Positions 8,801 to 18,200 of a DNA stretch of 39,068 bases are shown one piece after another. Both the position numbers and the translations under genes were made by a program. The stretch's first letter is position 1. The number at the start of each line of letters is the position of its first letter. A model generated the notes under the pieces. It was not told the origin of the DNA. It saw nothing but the letters and a program-made list of their open reading frames with translations, and did no database searches. Source of the DNA: an uncultured Alistipes sp. (lineage in GTDB: Bacteria > Bacteroidota > Bacteroidia > Bacteroidales > Rikenellaceae); the NCBI GenBank assembly GCA_900550925.1, contig URTU01000011.1, forward strand, positions 1 to 39,068. Direction: 5' to 3'.

Positions 8801-9247
8801 ATTCTCACGCAAGGTCTCGGCAATGGTCGAGACATCGGACGGAAGGTCCTGATTCACCTCCACATTGCGCAATTTCTGAAAAGGAAATTCCCGACGACCT
8901 GGCAACCAGTCCGTCATGTTGATCGTTGCCGGATAACATCCCGTCATGATACTCGCACGGGCCGGAGAAGAGACGTGACATGTCGTATAGGCATTCGTAA
9001 AACGCACCCCATCCCGCCCCAGCGCATCAATATTGGGAGTCTCGTAAAAACGGCTGCCGAATGATGCGATATCGCTCCAGCCGAGATCGTCGACCAGGAA
9101 AAAGATCACATTGGGCCGCGAAGAGATGGCTTTCTGTCGGGATGTTGCAGCCTGGTTCGATGGCTCGGCCGCAGAGGTTCCGCCCACAGCAGTAATCATG
9201 GCAGCGTTGAGCAGCAACGCCCGATTCATGTTTTTCGGAAATTTCAT
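5822..9247 (-). CDS. Bimodular exported enzyme: serine-type sulfatase fused to GH127-like (DUF1680) glycosidase
   Basis: 1141 residues from the ATG at 9247; the upstream TTG would only lengthen the leader. After a signal peptide, residues 45 to about 545 are a complete S1 sulfatase: PNVIFFLVDDLGW (Asp53-Asp54), signature SSPAR with the formylglycine site at Ser93, MIGKWHLG, and VIVFFADNGG. From about 550 to 1141 lies a GH127-type (beta/L-arabinofuranosidase, DUF1680) module: GERVDLWRNN, RPGKHPWQGEHVGKWLHAA, and the zinc/catalytic set Glu851-x-Cys853 with Cys916-Cys917 (HCC), as known for HypBA1-like enzymes. Both modules look full length. The fusion suggests that desulfation and removal of a furanosyl residue act on neighbouring positions of one substrate. 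It is probably the last gene of the long operon, 42 bases after the restored GH38 stop. Family calls are confident; actual sugar specificity is not. Confidence 0.88.
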   Translation of the reverse strand: MKFPKNMNRALLLNAAMITAVGGTSAAEPSNQAATSRQKAISSRPNVIFFLVDDLGWSDIASFGSRFYETPNIDALGRDGVRFTNAYTTCHVSSPARASIMTGCYPATINMTDWLPGRREFPFQKLRNVEVNQDLPSDVSTIAETLRENGYHTAMIGKWHLGETGSTPEEHGFDMHIPHGYLKGWPARGYMAPFGMNGFDGEEGEYLTDRLTDEALRYIEQNQDEPFFLFMSHFAVHDPIQGRPDLVEKYRKKLLSMPKSDLPPFILEGNPDDENPASAEELLACLDDPTYAPHKTLPHRRVKIKQIQDNIQFAAMVESMDESMGRIVAKLKELGLYENTVIVFFADNGGMSAANYGGPNRVIREDQLDAAYSSSMLPLRGGKGWLYEGGLRVPMIVKAPGVKSGVCDQPVVSVDFYPTLLSLTGTPLPRDTKAEGVDISPLLQKKKMRDRPIFWHFPHYSNHGLQSPGGAVRYGDYKLIEYYENGTVQLFNLKKDIGEKNDLAARMPEKAEELKRMLHAWRESVGARMMPDNPNFDARVAAKREAEICPDRWWPMFTQYNGGLFGERVDLWRNNRLWYVAGEEFLLKGFESRPGKHPWQGEHVGKWLHAATLAYHHTGDERLKELLDSVVKRLIDTQLPDGYMGTYDKASSFVAKPEDGSKYMWDVWTHRYNLYGLLTYESFFPDERVLNACRRMADLLIDTFGAGRNDLTRNGTRAGMSSTTLLESVVMLYERTGEKKYLDFAEHIVAVSEANPDLHLLGELLSPDADVVKPGDGKVYQLLSNLLGYFRLYQVTGQERYLKAVQMAWNRVRGRHLLTTGGVWSRAADYNGNKECFAYETAFDPERIVVENCSNVTWIQLCLQLFDLTGMRKYMDEAEKCTLNDLFGHQHTNGVDGCYYTAPNQCRPPYVNKIHCCNSSAPRAMELMADHIAGEIDNCLSINMLTPSVVSVNSKFGGGELVVSGNYPFEEEIHVAVNIAKQPHIYKEYAIEFRVPLNTRLKYVEVNGEKVKPVANKRGYVAVKRIWNPGDRIRIGLDYQLHADIQRGEDGKRWIAFSYGPLALAQRISMKENPEPFVEMNLDTVDARKALLSEFMMDQSAKIPQFTVGDTGVVLMPYCCAGSSESGPRTYFALRPEAGEK

Positions 9248-9289
9248 CGGTTTATCGGTTTTATGTCGGTTCAATATTGTTTTCTTTCC

Positions 9290-9837
9290 TTACGGCAACT
9301 CTCTTGGTTCAACCAGATAATACACATCCGAGCAGGGATCATCGGAGAGTGTGGCGGCAAAGAGCACGATTTGTCGGTCATCAGGCAGCCGCAAGGTCCG
9401 GGCCTCGGGCGACAGCGGCAAACAGACTTTATACAAGTAGGTAAAGACATAGGATTCGTTCCTGTCCGACGGATTGTGCCGGTGTGTCCCCACATGGGCC
9501 AAACGACCGTTCCGCACATAGGAGGAGCTGTATCCGGCCCATCCCCACTGGCCGAAATACCCCGAATAATAGGGAACATGCACGGGATATTCCCTATCAT
9601 CAATTCCGATTGTCGTATCACGGTCCTTATCGGATGAGGCCACCAGCAGATACAATTTGTCATAGTCTCCCCCGGGCAGAGAGATCGTCTGTCCGCTGCA
9701 GCGGACGGCATTTCCGAAATCGGGCTCTCCGATCCGGAAACGGATACCGTCGGCTTCGACCTGTCGGGTCAGCAACTCTCCCGAATAGGAATTCCACAAG
9801 GAATCCATGTTCGAGAGGGCGCAGAACGCATCGGAAG
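9290..9837 (-). pseudogene. Out-of-frame C-terminal end of the GH38 mannosidase
   Basis: In the frame next to that of the main GH38 ORF, the protein continues as SSSDAFCALSNMDSLWNSYS and runs to a stop at 9290, 42 bases before the start of the sulfatase-GH127 gene. It carries the C-terminal beta-sandwich of the GH38 protein (for example GIRFRIGEPDFGNAVRCSGQ and SLPGGDYDKLYLLVASS). Without its own start it is best read as the displaced end of the upstream gene. Restoring the frame would give a protein of about 1065 residues. Confidence 0.8.
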
Positions 9838-12485
9838 ATGACGGCAGCATTGTACGGCAAGGACAGTTGTTTCTGCCGCGGCAGATCAGCCGACACGTTT
9901 GGAACGGACAGTCTGACACGGTAACTCTTCGGTGCATATCTCCCGACCGTATCACGGAGCGTATTTCCCGCAAACGATACGGTGCCGATCCGTTCTTCGA
10001 TACCGTTCACCTCCTCTGCTGAAAGAATCGGAACCGGGAACGACAGGCGTACCGGCTGCGCCGCGCCTTCCGTCTCATAAACCCGTACAATGTATCCGTC
10101 GCCGTCCTCGGCTTTCTTCACGGCCTTCACGGCCACACCTTCATCCGCCGAAGAGACGAAGCCGTATAAGCGCCCCAGTTTGCCAGCATGACGCGGAGCG
10201 GAAAAAGTCAACAGCCGCTGATTGAGCTGCTCCCCCTTTCGTACGATACCCGCATTCACATAATCACCCGCATGCCCCACGATCGAATAGGTGAAGCGAT
10301 GATGTCCCATATCGAGGTCCTTCTGGAACGAAAAATCAGCTCCGTCAGCCGTTGGGGTATGAAGCAAAGTCAACCGCAGATTGCCCTCCGACGGTTTGTC
10401 CCAACCATATTTGCTATCATTGAGGACAGCAACGCCATAACTGCGGTCCATCGTCTGCATGTCTGCCCACTGCTGGGCACACACCTCATATTGTTCGGGA
10501 GTGTTGCACCCGCGTTCGATTGTGCCGATTCCCAGATCGTATCGGGCCTTCGGATTGGCAAAACTCATCGGAAACTGCGCCTTGAGCAACGTACGGGGCG
10601 AACGCCAGTCCACCTCCGTACGGATATCGATGCGGTCATCGGCCGCGCCGTCCGTCAGGGAGATATGCTGTACGATCGTAGACGCACCGTAACGGCGCTC
10701 CACACGCAATGTAACACGCAACGGCCCATACTCCTCAACGGACACCTCGGCCCGATTACCGACCCGTTCGGGAGTCCGGTCCACAACCTCCTTGAGTATC
10801 TCCCATGCCGGCCATCTGTCCGAGCGGTTCTCGGGAAAAGCCACCAGTCCGAAAAAGGATCCGGGCCGGACCAACTCTCGATCGAAACGCTTGTCCATAA
10901 TCGACACGATATCTCCCCGTTCGTCGAGACGGACCCGGTAAATACGGTTTTCGATCCCCTGTCCGGAAATTTTCAGAGCGCTGCCTGACTCCGGTTCTGC
11001 GACGGGACGCACATCGTAAACCGCATACCCCACGGACGGCACATCCGCGGCAAAAATCACCCTCATCCGGCTTTCGTCGGCCGAAAGTACCTGTGCCGGA
11101 ACCCTCCGGCCATCCGGGCCATACACCTTCACACCCTTATATCCGGGAGAAACCGGCACCGTTGCCTCCACTACGGCCCTTGTTTCATAGGCCGCCGGAT
11201 TATAGACCACGACCGGGGAACCTTTTGTCCGGGTATCGAGCATCGATACAACCGCTCCAACGGCCGTCTGGGTCATGTCGGCAAACCGGCTTTGGGCAAT
11301 CAGATAGTCATTCCACGTAAACTCATATGCCCGCGGGATGCTTGTTCCCGTCAGGTCATCGTGGAATTGATGCCAGATGAACCGTCGCCACTCGTCGTTG
11401 ATGGCCTTCTGCGGATAGTTCAATACCCCCAGATGATCCGCCATGACATTGCTGCGCTCGGCCGCATCGGCCAGCTGTTCGCAGCGCCGGTTAAAGCGTT
11501 TCAACTCCGAATGGGCCGTATAGCATCCCGTACCGTGTACATCCATAAGCAACTCGCCGTCGTAAACAGGCAGTTCGGGATGGGCCTCGAATGGCATATA
11601 ATCCTGAAACAGGCTGTCCGAAGGAGCTACAATCAGTTCTACAGGACCATCACTTTCCACGTAGCGGAACAGATTGCGCACCGTACGCGGCAACGGGGAA
11701 CCACCCCTATCTCCACGCTTCTCCGACGATCGCGTTCCATAATACCGATAAACTGCTCCGATCCCGCTCTCGCTGGCTCGTCGGATCAACTCTTCACTCC
11801 ACGTCAGATCACCCGTCGGATTCCAACCGTAACCACCTCCATCGAGTGCAGCCAGCAAACAGGCACCGTCGACGCCACGCCACAGCCCGATCTGAAGGGG
11901 GTACTTGCTCTTCCCGTGAAAAGGCCGTGTCCGCCAGGCCAGTTTCTGGGTGGAAAAGCCGATCAGGCCACAATGTACGGCAATCGTCGGCAGCGTATAT
12001 CCGAATCCAAAACAGTCTGGCAGGAAGATATCGGTCGACTTGCGTCCGAACTCCTTTTTGAAGAACTCCTGCCCCAACAGAATATTCCGGAAAAAGGATT
12101 CTGGGGAGGGCACATTCGGATCCGTCGCATCCCACGTACTGCCGGTCAGATGCCAGCGGCCATCGGATACATATTTTTTCAACCGCTTAAACCGGTCGGG
12201 ATAGTACTCCTTGGCCCAGGCATACTTGACGGCACCTTCAAAATTGAAGATGTAGTCGGGATATGCCTCCAGCAGGCTGAAATTCTGATCCAGCGTATTG
12301 AGAAGAAACTCATCGATCGAACGCTGCACATCCCAACGCCACTGCGTATCGAAATGGGCATTTGAAACGAGATAAGCCCGGTATCTTTTCTTCGATGGGG
12401 CCTCTTCGCTCCGTTCCTGCGCGAATGCCGTGAAAAGGGAGCATATCCCGGCTATGCATAGTATATTTCGGAGGAATCTGCTCAT
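9660..12485 (-). CDS. GH38 alpha-mannosidase, exported, frameshifted near the C-terminus
   Basis: 941 residues as read, with a signal peptide ending near AFAQE. Catalytic landmarks of GH38 are present: NAHFDTQWRWD (zinc ligands His44 and Asp46), FLPDCFGFG with the nucleophile Asp157, and WHQFHDDLTG (zinc ligand His375). A central three-helix region and C-terminal beta domains follow. About the last hundred residues of this reading (after SLPYNAAVI) are out-of-frame sequence; the true C-terminus lies in the other frame at 9290-9837. The catalytic domain is intact, but loss of the C-terminal sandwich may destabilise the enzyme. The start overlaps the stop of the preceding lipoprotein gene as ATGA, so translation is coupled. 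Expected role: removing alpha-mannosyl residues from the imported or surface-bound glycan. Confidence 0.88.
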   Translation of the reverse strand: MSRFLRNILCIAGICSLFTAFAQERSEEAPSKKRYRAYLVSNAHFDTQWRWDVQRSIDEFLLNTLDQNFSLLEAYPDYIFNFEGAVKYAWAKEYYPDRFKRLKKYVSDGRWHLTGSTWDATDPNVPSPESFFRNILLGQEFFKKEFGRKSTDIFLPDCFGFGYTLPTIAVHCGLIGFSTQKLAWRTRPFHGKSKYPLQIGLWRGVDGACLLAALDGGGYGWNPTGDLTWSEELIRRASESGIGAVYRYYGTRSSEKRGDRGGSPLPRTVRNLFRYVESDGPVELIVAPSDSLFQDYMPFEAHPELPVYDGELLMDVHGTGCYTAHSELKRFNRRCEQLADAAERSNVMADHLGVLNYPQKAINDEWRRFIWHQFHDDLTGTSIPRAYEFTWNDYLIAQSRFADMTQTAVGAVVSMLDTRTKGSPVVVYNPAAYETRAVVEATVPVSPGYKGVKVYGPDGRRVPAQVLSADESRMRVIFAADVPSVGYAVYDVRPVAEPESGSALKISGQGIENRIYRVRLDERGDIVSIMDKRFDRELVRPGSFFGLVAFPENRSDRWPAWEILKEVVDRTPERVGNRAEVSVEEYGPLRVTLRVERRYGASTIVQHISLTDGAADDRIDIRTEVDWRSPRTLLKAQFPMSFANPKARYDLGIGTIERGCNTPEQYEVCAQQWADMQTMDRSYGVAVLNDSKYGWDKPSEGNLRLTLLHTPTADGADFSFQKDLDMGHHRFTYSIVGHAGDYVNAGIVRKGEQLNQRLLTFSAPRHAGKLGRLYGFVSSADEGVAVKAVKKAEDGDGYIVRVYETEGAAQPVRLSFPVPILSAEEVNGIEERIGTVSFAGNTLRDTVGRYAPKSYRVRLSVPNVSADLPRQKQLSLPYNAAVIFRCVLRPLEHGFLVEFLFGRVADPTGRSRRYPFPDRRARFRKCRPLQRTDDLSARGRL
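9832..9842 (-). other. Frameshift site in the GH38 gene
   Basis: On the coding strand the sequence GTCATCTTCCGATGC is read V-I-F-R-C in the main frame, while the homologous continuation needs S-S-D-A. The loss of one CT unit from a short CTCT tract explains it exactly, and adding two bases makes the 9290-12485 span a multiple of three. It could be a sequencing or assembly error, a real mutation, or phase variation. Confidence 0.7.
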
Positions 12486-13504
12486 TTGATTTGTGGTCTG
12501 TTATCCTCGAAAACAATGGCCCTATCCCGGAATACGAGCGTATCGCACACTTCGCAATGGTTGCCGTCGGGACGGTCGTAGGCATATTTCAGATAAAGCA
12601 CATCTCGTTTACGCGGATTGTCGAGTGTACCGCCCCATTCGGCTTCAAATTCTCCGTAACGACCGGTTCCGACCACATCGAAGGGCGTTCCGGACTGGGA
12701 GGTTATTGCGATATCATGATCTGTGACAGACAATCGCAGGGCAAGTTCATCGTTGGCAATCTGCCAACCACCCACAACATCGCTCATCGAGGTAGTCGTC
12801 AGGCTGACCACTTCGTTCAACTCCAGATCATTGGTCCGATAGACGACCCTATCTATCTCCTCCCCCGCCGGATTCTTCACAACCAAGGTTCCGCGACGCA
12901 GCCATTCGCCATGATACGGATTCACGTATTTCACGCCGAACAGCGTATAGTTCTTCGGGGTAACCTCCCAATGGCTCGCATCATGCAAATTGGGATCAGC
13001 CACGGCAGGACGGCCCGAAAGAATCGAATCGACCCGATCGGCATCCGTAATGCGCATCGGAATCACATAAACCCCTTTGTGGGCATCGGGGTCATCGAAA
13101 AACTCATCGGCAAGCTGCACCGTAATAAGTCCGTTGAGTCGTCCTTTTGGAATTTCAACGCTGCCGTCGGTCGAAAGACTGTAATAGCGGGATGGCAGGG
13201 CACGAAGCTGTTCATTATTCTGATTGTACAGATTGTCGGGGACAAGCGATTCATCCACTTCGTAATAGACCGTGCGCGAGATGTCATTGTGGATGTATAC
13301 GCCACCCAACGCGACCCCGATATTGAACTTGTGGGCCCGATCCAGCGAATTATCGAGCACATCGTTCCCCAATGAGAGGGTCCGTACGGGATATTGGTAC
13401 GGAAAATAGACCGTCTGATAATCAAAATCCTTGTAATCGAACGGCTTGTTGTAACAGGCACCCAACAACACGGACACCAGTATAAAAGTGAGTATCTTTT
13501 TCAT
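12482..13504 (-). CDS. DUF1735/BT_3987-type lipoprotein, probable surface glycan-binding protein
   Basis: 340 residues from the ATG at 13504; a longer frame exists, but the lipoprotein signal starts here (MKKILTFILVSVLLGAC, lipobox Cys17). The N-terminal half, with DFDYQTVYFPYQYPVRTLSL and VTPKNYTLFGVKYVNPYHGE, resembles DUF1735 proteins. The C-terminal half is a beta-rich domain with GRYGEFEAEWGG and DVLYLKYAYD, like the DUF5627-type tail. It follows a SusD gene after 14 bases and overlaps the GH38 gene by four bases. This is the position usually held by SusE/F-like surface glycan-binding lipoproteins. Binding function is inferred from position and family; no ligand can be named. Confidence 0.75.
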   Translation of the reverse strand: MKKILTFILVSVLLGACYNKPFDYKDFDYQTVYFPYQYPVRTLSLGNDVLDNSLDRAHKFNIGVALGGVYIHNDISRTVYYEVDESLVPDNLYNQNNEQLRALPSRYYSLSTDGSVEIPKGRLNGLITVQLADEFFDDPDAHKGVYVIPMRITDADRVDSILSGRPAVADPNLHDASHWEVTPKNYTLFGVKYVNPYHGEWLRRGTLVVKNPAGEEIDRVVYRTNDLELNEVVSLTTTSMSDVVGGWQIANDELALRLSVTDHDIAITSQSGTPFDVVGTGRYGEFEAEWGGTLDNPRKRDVLYLKYAYDRPDGNHCEVCDTLVFRDRAIVFEDNRPQIK

Positions 13505-13518
13505 ATTCCGACAGTATA

Positions 13519-15213
13519 TCAAATCCAACCTTCATTCTGAATCAACCCCTTCACCACATCGTCATTGGGAATGGGTCCATAAATCATGTAGCGTTCAAAG
13601 GATCTTTCCTTGACATCCACGGACGTAAGTCCTCCGTCAAATGTTCCGCGCACGGTTGCATTCATGGCATCGTAATCAAGCCAACGGCGCACATCCCAGA
13701 AACGGATCTGCTCGAAGCAAAGTTCCAGACGCCGTTCATTGCGGATAAGTTTTCGCATCTCTTCCGGTGTGGAAATGGACGCCAGGTAAGTATCAGGCTG
13801 ATCGATACCGGCTGTTTCCCGTAACCGGGCCATGACATCCCGAGCCGAATAGGCATGCGAGCCGGAAGCATCGGGACCCCATGCTTCGTTTGCAGCTTCG
13901 GCGTAGATCAGGAATGCCTCCGTAAAGCGCATCAACGTATTGAAATGTATCGCAGAGACCACATTTCCCGTCTCGAGGCTTACGGCCTCATTGGCAAATT
14001 TCTTCAGATAATACCCCGTGCAGGTGGAATATTCCGTTCGGTTGATTCCGTCGCTGGGATGATCCACCGTATTGATTGTCATTCCCTTGAAAGTCATGCC
14101 GTTGTAGATAACGTATTTTGCAAGTCGGGGATCCCGGTTCGCGTAGGGATTTCGCTCGTCATAACCAGAATCTCCGGAATCGATCGGCCAACCGGATTTC
14201 ATCGGGAATGCATCCACGAAGTTCTGTGACGGGCTCACCCGTCCGCTGCCATTCAGGCTGGGAGGGAATTGTGCTTTCTCGATATTGTTGCTGTTGGTAT
14301 AATCCTCACGCCAGAGAATGTCGCGATTCCCCTTGTCGAGATAAAACTCCACACGATCAGGCGCAAGATTTTCCAAACCGCCGAAGGCATCAATTACCTC
14401 TGCTGCAGCGTCGGCCGCCTTCTCCCACAGAGCCGGGTCTGAGGTCGGATTGAATGCCGGACTGGCCGCCAACAGACGCACGCGGGCTCGCAACATTTTC
14501 ATGGCAAGACCGGAGATCCGGTTGGTATTCCGCACCCCATACACGGCATCGTAATCCTCCTTGTCCGCCGTTCCGGCGGGAGCATTCTCATAGCGGTCGG
14601 GCAACAGCTGCAAAGCCCGTTCGATATCCTTTTCTATTTTGGCCACGCACTCCGCAAAGGGAAGACGGCGCACAGTCGCCTGTTCCTGCTCCGAAGAGAC
14701 GAACCGGTCCATGTAGGGAATGCCGAGCAGTTCACCCGAAGAGGCCTTACCTGCATGTGCCTGCAAGATGAGCGAGTGATGGTATGCTCTCAAGGCATAC
14801 GCCTCACCCTTAAGTCTGTTGGGAAAGTGTTCCGCACGCCATTCGGACGAGTAGGACCACGTCACATCATCCACGATCCGTTCGAGAAAATAGTTGATAT
14901 AGGCGATCTGCGTATAGTTCCGCCACTGCGAGAACGGATCATTCGTCGAGCGCCAGGCTCCCGTGGCTGCCAACATGTATCCGTTTGAAATGTTGTTCGA
15001 ATGAGCGTCATCCACAGCAACGGCCGTATAGTTGAGCGTCGTAGGCAGATTGTCATAGGCTTTCAGCAGGATACCTTCGGCAAGCACCGGATTGGCGATC
15101 ACGTCTTCACGGGTAAGCACGTTATCCTTACCGGGCTCGACAAACTCGCCGCAACCCACCGCAGCAAACGCCATAAACGACAGGATGACAATGGAAAAAT
15201 ATATTTTTTTCAT
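13519..15213 (-). CDS. SusD/RagB family outer-membrane lipoprotein (second pair)
   Basis: 564 residues with a lipoprotein signal (AAVGC, Cys21). SusD hallmarks are a helical KGEAYALRAYHHSLILQAHA segment (TPR-like core) and the C-terminal LIRNERRLELCFEQIRFWDV motif. It works with the SusC-like channel encoded immediately upstream (11-base gap), capturing glycan at the cell surface as a lid on the transporter. It differs clearly from the other SusD in the window (18335-20194), so the two pairs probably bind different parts or sizes of the substrate. Confidence 0.9.
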   Translation of the reverse strand: MKKIYFSIVILSFMAFAAVGCGEFVEPGKDNVLTREDVIANPVLAEGILLKAYDNLPTTLNYTAVAVDDAHSNNISNGYMLAATGAWRSTNDPFSQWRNYTQIAYINYFLERIVDDVTWSYSSEWRAEHFPNRLKGEAYALRAYHHSLILQAHAGKASSGELLGIPYMDRFVSSEQEQATVRRLPFAECVAKIEKDIERALQLLPDRYENAPAGTADKEDYDAVYGVRNTNRISGLAMKMLRARVRLLAASPAFNPTSDPALWEKAADAAAEVIDAFGGLENLAPDRVEFYLDKGNRDILWREDYTNSNNIEKAQFPPSLNGSGRVSPSQNFVDAFPMKSGWPIDSGDSGYDERNPYANRDPRLAKYVIYNGMTFKGMTINTVDHPSDGINRTEYSTCTGYYLKKFANEAVSLETGNVVSAIHFNTLMRFTEAFLIYAEAANEAWGPDASGSHAYSARDVMARLRETAGIDQPDTYLASISTPEEMRKLIRNERRLELCFEQIRFWDVRRWLDYDAMNATVRGTFDGGLTSVDVKERSFERYMIYGPIPNDDVVKGLIQNEGWI

Positions 15214-15224
15214 AGTAGTAGAGT

Positions 15225-18200
15225 TTAGAAATTGGCCTTAAAACCCAGAGCAAACCAAGTATAGGCCGGTTCACCACCGACATTGAGCAACAGCTTCTCC
15301 TTCTCGGGTGCGAGTGTCAGCAAATTATTTGCACGGAAATAGACATTCGGACTCTTCATACCGATCTTGCGCGCAATGCGGTCACTCAGATGATAGGTCA
15401 ATTGCACGACGGGGATCTTGAAGAAATCGGTCGCAGCGATCCAGAATGTCGAATTCTTGAAGTTATGCGTATTTCCCGTCGTCGTCAGACGGGGATATGA
15501 TGCCGTCTCCCGGGTATCGATACCCCGTTCGGGATCATAGGCCCACCGGGCCGATTTCAGATAGGACGGATATTTCATTTCACCGTACACCTGATAATAG
15601 GACCCCGTCATGAGTTGAGCTCCTCCGGACTGCGCGCGCATTTGGGCATAGAGTGAAAAATTGCGCCAGCGAACCGTCAAAGCCAGACGATAGTCGCACG
15701 TACTGCGCGAATCGCCGATTACCTTTTGGTCCCGATCGTTGATCACGCCGTCACCGTTCAGGTCTCGGTATTTCAGGTCTCCGGCCTGCACCGTTCCGAA
15801 CGAGGGCTTGGCGATCGTCTTATCCAATGGATCATTGATGCAATCAATCTCTTCCTGTGTATAGAATCCGTCAGCAACATACCCCCACAAGGCGGAAAGG
15901 CTCTTGCCGGCCTGCTGATTGTACTCCATGCCGGGCCCGTAATTCAGTTCATCGACCTTCAGGTTTTTGGCCTTGTAATAGACCATCCCGGCATTGACCG
16001 ACAGCGACCAATCCCGATCAAAGCGCTTGTTATAGGATAATGATATTTCAAAACCCCGACCTTCGGAAATGCCGTAGTTGCGGCTCATGATGAAATCGCT
16101 GCCACCGATCACCCCCATGTATTCATTTACGGGCTGAACAATCAGTCCCGTCTTGCGCCGTTGAAAAAAGTTTGTTTCGACATACAGCGAACGTTTGAAC
16201 AGGGCAATTTCAAAGCCTGCATTCAATTCATACACATTCGCGAAAGTAAGATCGGGATTCCCCAATGTTACAGGCAGAAAGTTGTTGCTGCCCGAACCAT
16301 CGTTATACGTATGCTTGCTCCCAATCTTGTACGTATCGCGCGAAAGGTTGTAATCCGTAGGATCAGACTTCAGATTCGCGAAGCTCGCTTTGAGTTTCAG
16401 AAAATCGATTCCGCTGTTTTTCATGAAATTCTCTTCGGACATGATCCAACCCAATGCATAGCTGCTGGCAATACCCCATCGGTGATCGGCCGGAAGGAAC
16501 GGCGATGCGATGGCAGAAGCACCGATCTCGGCAATATAGCGATTCCGATACATATAGTTCGCACGCAGGGCATAATCAAGCTGATTCTTAGAATAAATCT
16601 GACCCTGAGTCACATAACTGCTCATACGATGTGTGGCTGTGACGTTCACATCGTGTTCTCCGGCAAACACTCGGCTGTAATTGAGCACGTTGTACCAGGC
16701 TATCTTCCGGTTCATGTCGACTTTGTCTATAGACTGCGACCCGACGAAATTGTTTTCGCCCTGCTTCGTCAAGTGAATGCGATCCACATCACTGGTTGTA
16801 CTGATTTCAAACGAAGGCGTATAAACAGCATACTTGTTCGTCTGCGAAATCATGTAGACATTATTGTTGTCGATACCTGCATAGGTACTGAACGTCAAAC
16901 CGGGTGTTATGGCTTTCAGATCCACATCGAAACCGATATTGACATTGGCAGCGCGATTGGTAAGTTTGTCATAACCTGCAAGTATCTTGTCTCCGTAGAT
17001 ATTGGTCGTATAGACCTGGTCACCGGCAACAAGGTATTTCCCGTAAATAAGGGACTTCTGCTGACGGGCCTCCTCGACCAGCGCCTGATCCTCCGGGGCA
17101 ACCCGATCGATCGGGATCAGAAATGCGAACTGATTGGGACGGCGCGTGGAAGCCATCTCCCAGAAATTGCCTTTCGACGCATAGTTGCTGTTCAGCACGA
17201 CAGTCATGTCGACCTTGGCTCGGAGATAATCCGTAATCTTCACGTCCACGTTACCGCGGGCCCGGAACGTGTTGTCATTCTCACCGGCCGCTTCGCCAAG
17301 TTTCTGCAACGACTTGTCATAGTCGTATCCCAGCATGAAGTAATACGACGCGATTTTGTTGCCGCCACCCATTTCAATCACCGCCTTGTGAGACTGTTTT
17401 ACCCGGCGCAGAAAATCACTGTTATAGAAATCCACATCAGGATACTGTACAGGATCGAATCCGATACGCGTATTCTGAATTGTCATCTCATCGTAACGGT
17501 CCGTCAAGCCATCGTTGCGGCGGGCCTCATTGTAAAGCGTCATATAATCGGCTGCGCCCATGTAATCGGGATAGCTGATAGGGCGGGCCAGCGAATATTC
17601 ATACCGGACGTTCAGATAGTTTTTCAACGGCGTTCCGCGCTTGGTACGTATATTGATGACACCCTGCCCGGTTCCACCATAGAGAATCCGCGAAGAGGCA
17701 TCCTTCAGGACACTGATCGACTCGATCTCGTCGGGGGAAAGATAATCGGCGAATGACAGGCCTTCGTCGCCCTTCATCATGCCGTCGATAACGACCACAT
17801 TACCCGCATAACGGATATTGGCCGCATCGAAAATGCCCGTCCCGGCAGCCTGAAGATACCCGTGCCAGTCGTCAGCATAATAGGTGTCACGCAACTGATC
17901 CACATCAATCTGATCCACCGCACCGACGACATTGCGTCGTTTGAGCGGAGCAAACGGCACATTTACGTCATCGGTTCGGCCCGACTGATAGACACTTGCA
18001 ACAAGTGTAACCGGAGCGTTGTTGATTTCAGCCGCCGGAAGCACGACCGACTCGTATCCGTCCGCTTCGACAAGCACCATATCCTTCGGTTCGGTCTTCA
18101 CGGCAAATGTTCCGTCCGGACCGCTTTTGGAAACATTCTTACCCTCATTGGTATAGATGCAGGCTCCGACAATCGGCTGGCCATCCGCCCCGACGACTTT

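Noticed and set aside
7397..9064. Plus-strand open frame of 555 codons opposite the sulfatase-GH127 gene
   Set aside because: It lies fully antisense to a clear enzyme gene, has no domain, signal or start context, and arises from the codon bias of the real gene.
16161..17756. Plus-strand open frame of 531 codons opposite the second SusC gene
   Set aside because: Antisense shadow; the minus-strand SusC motifs are unmistakable.
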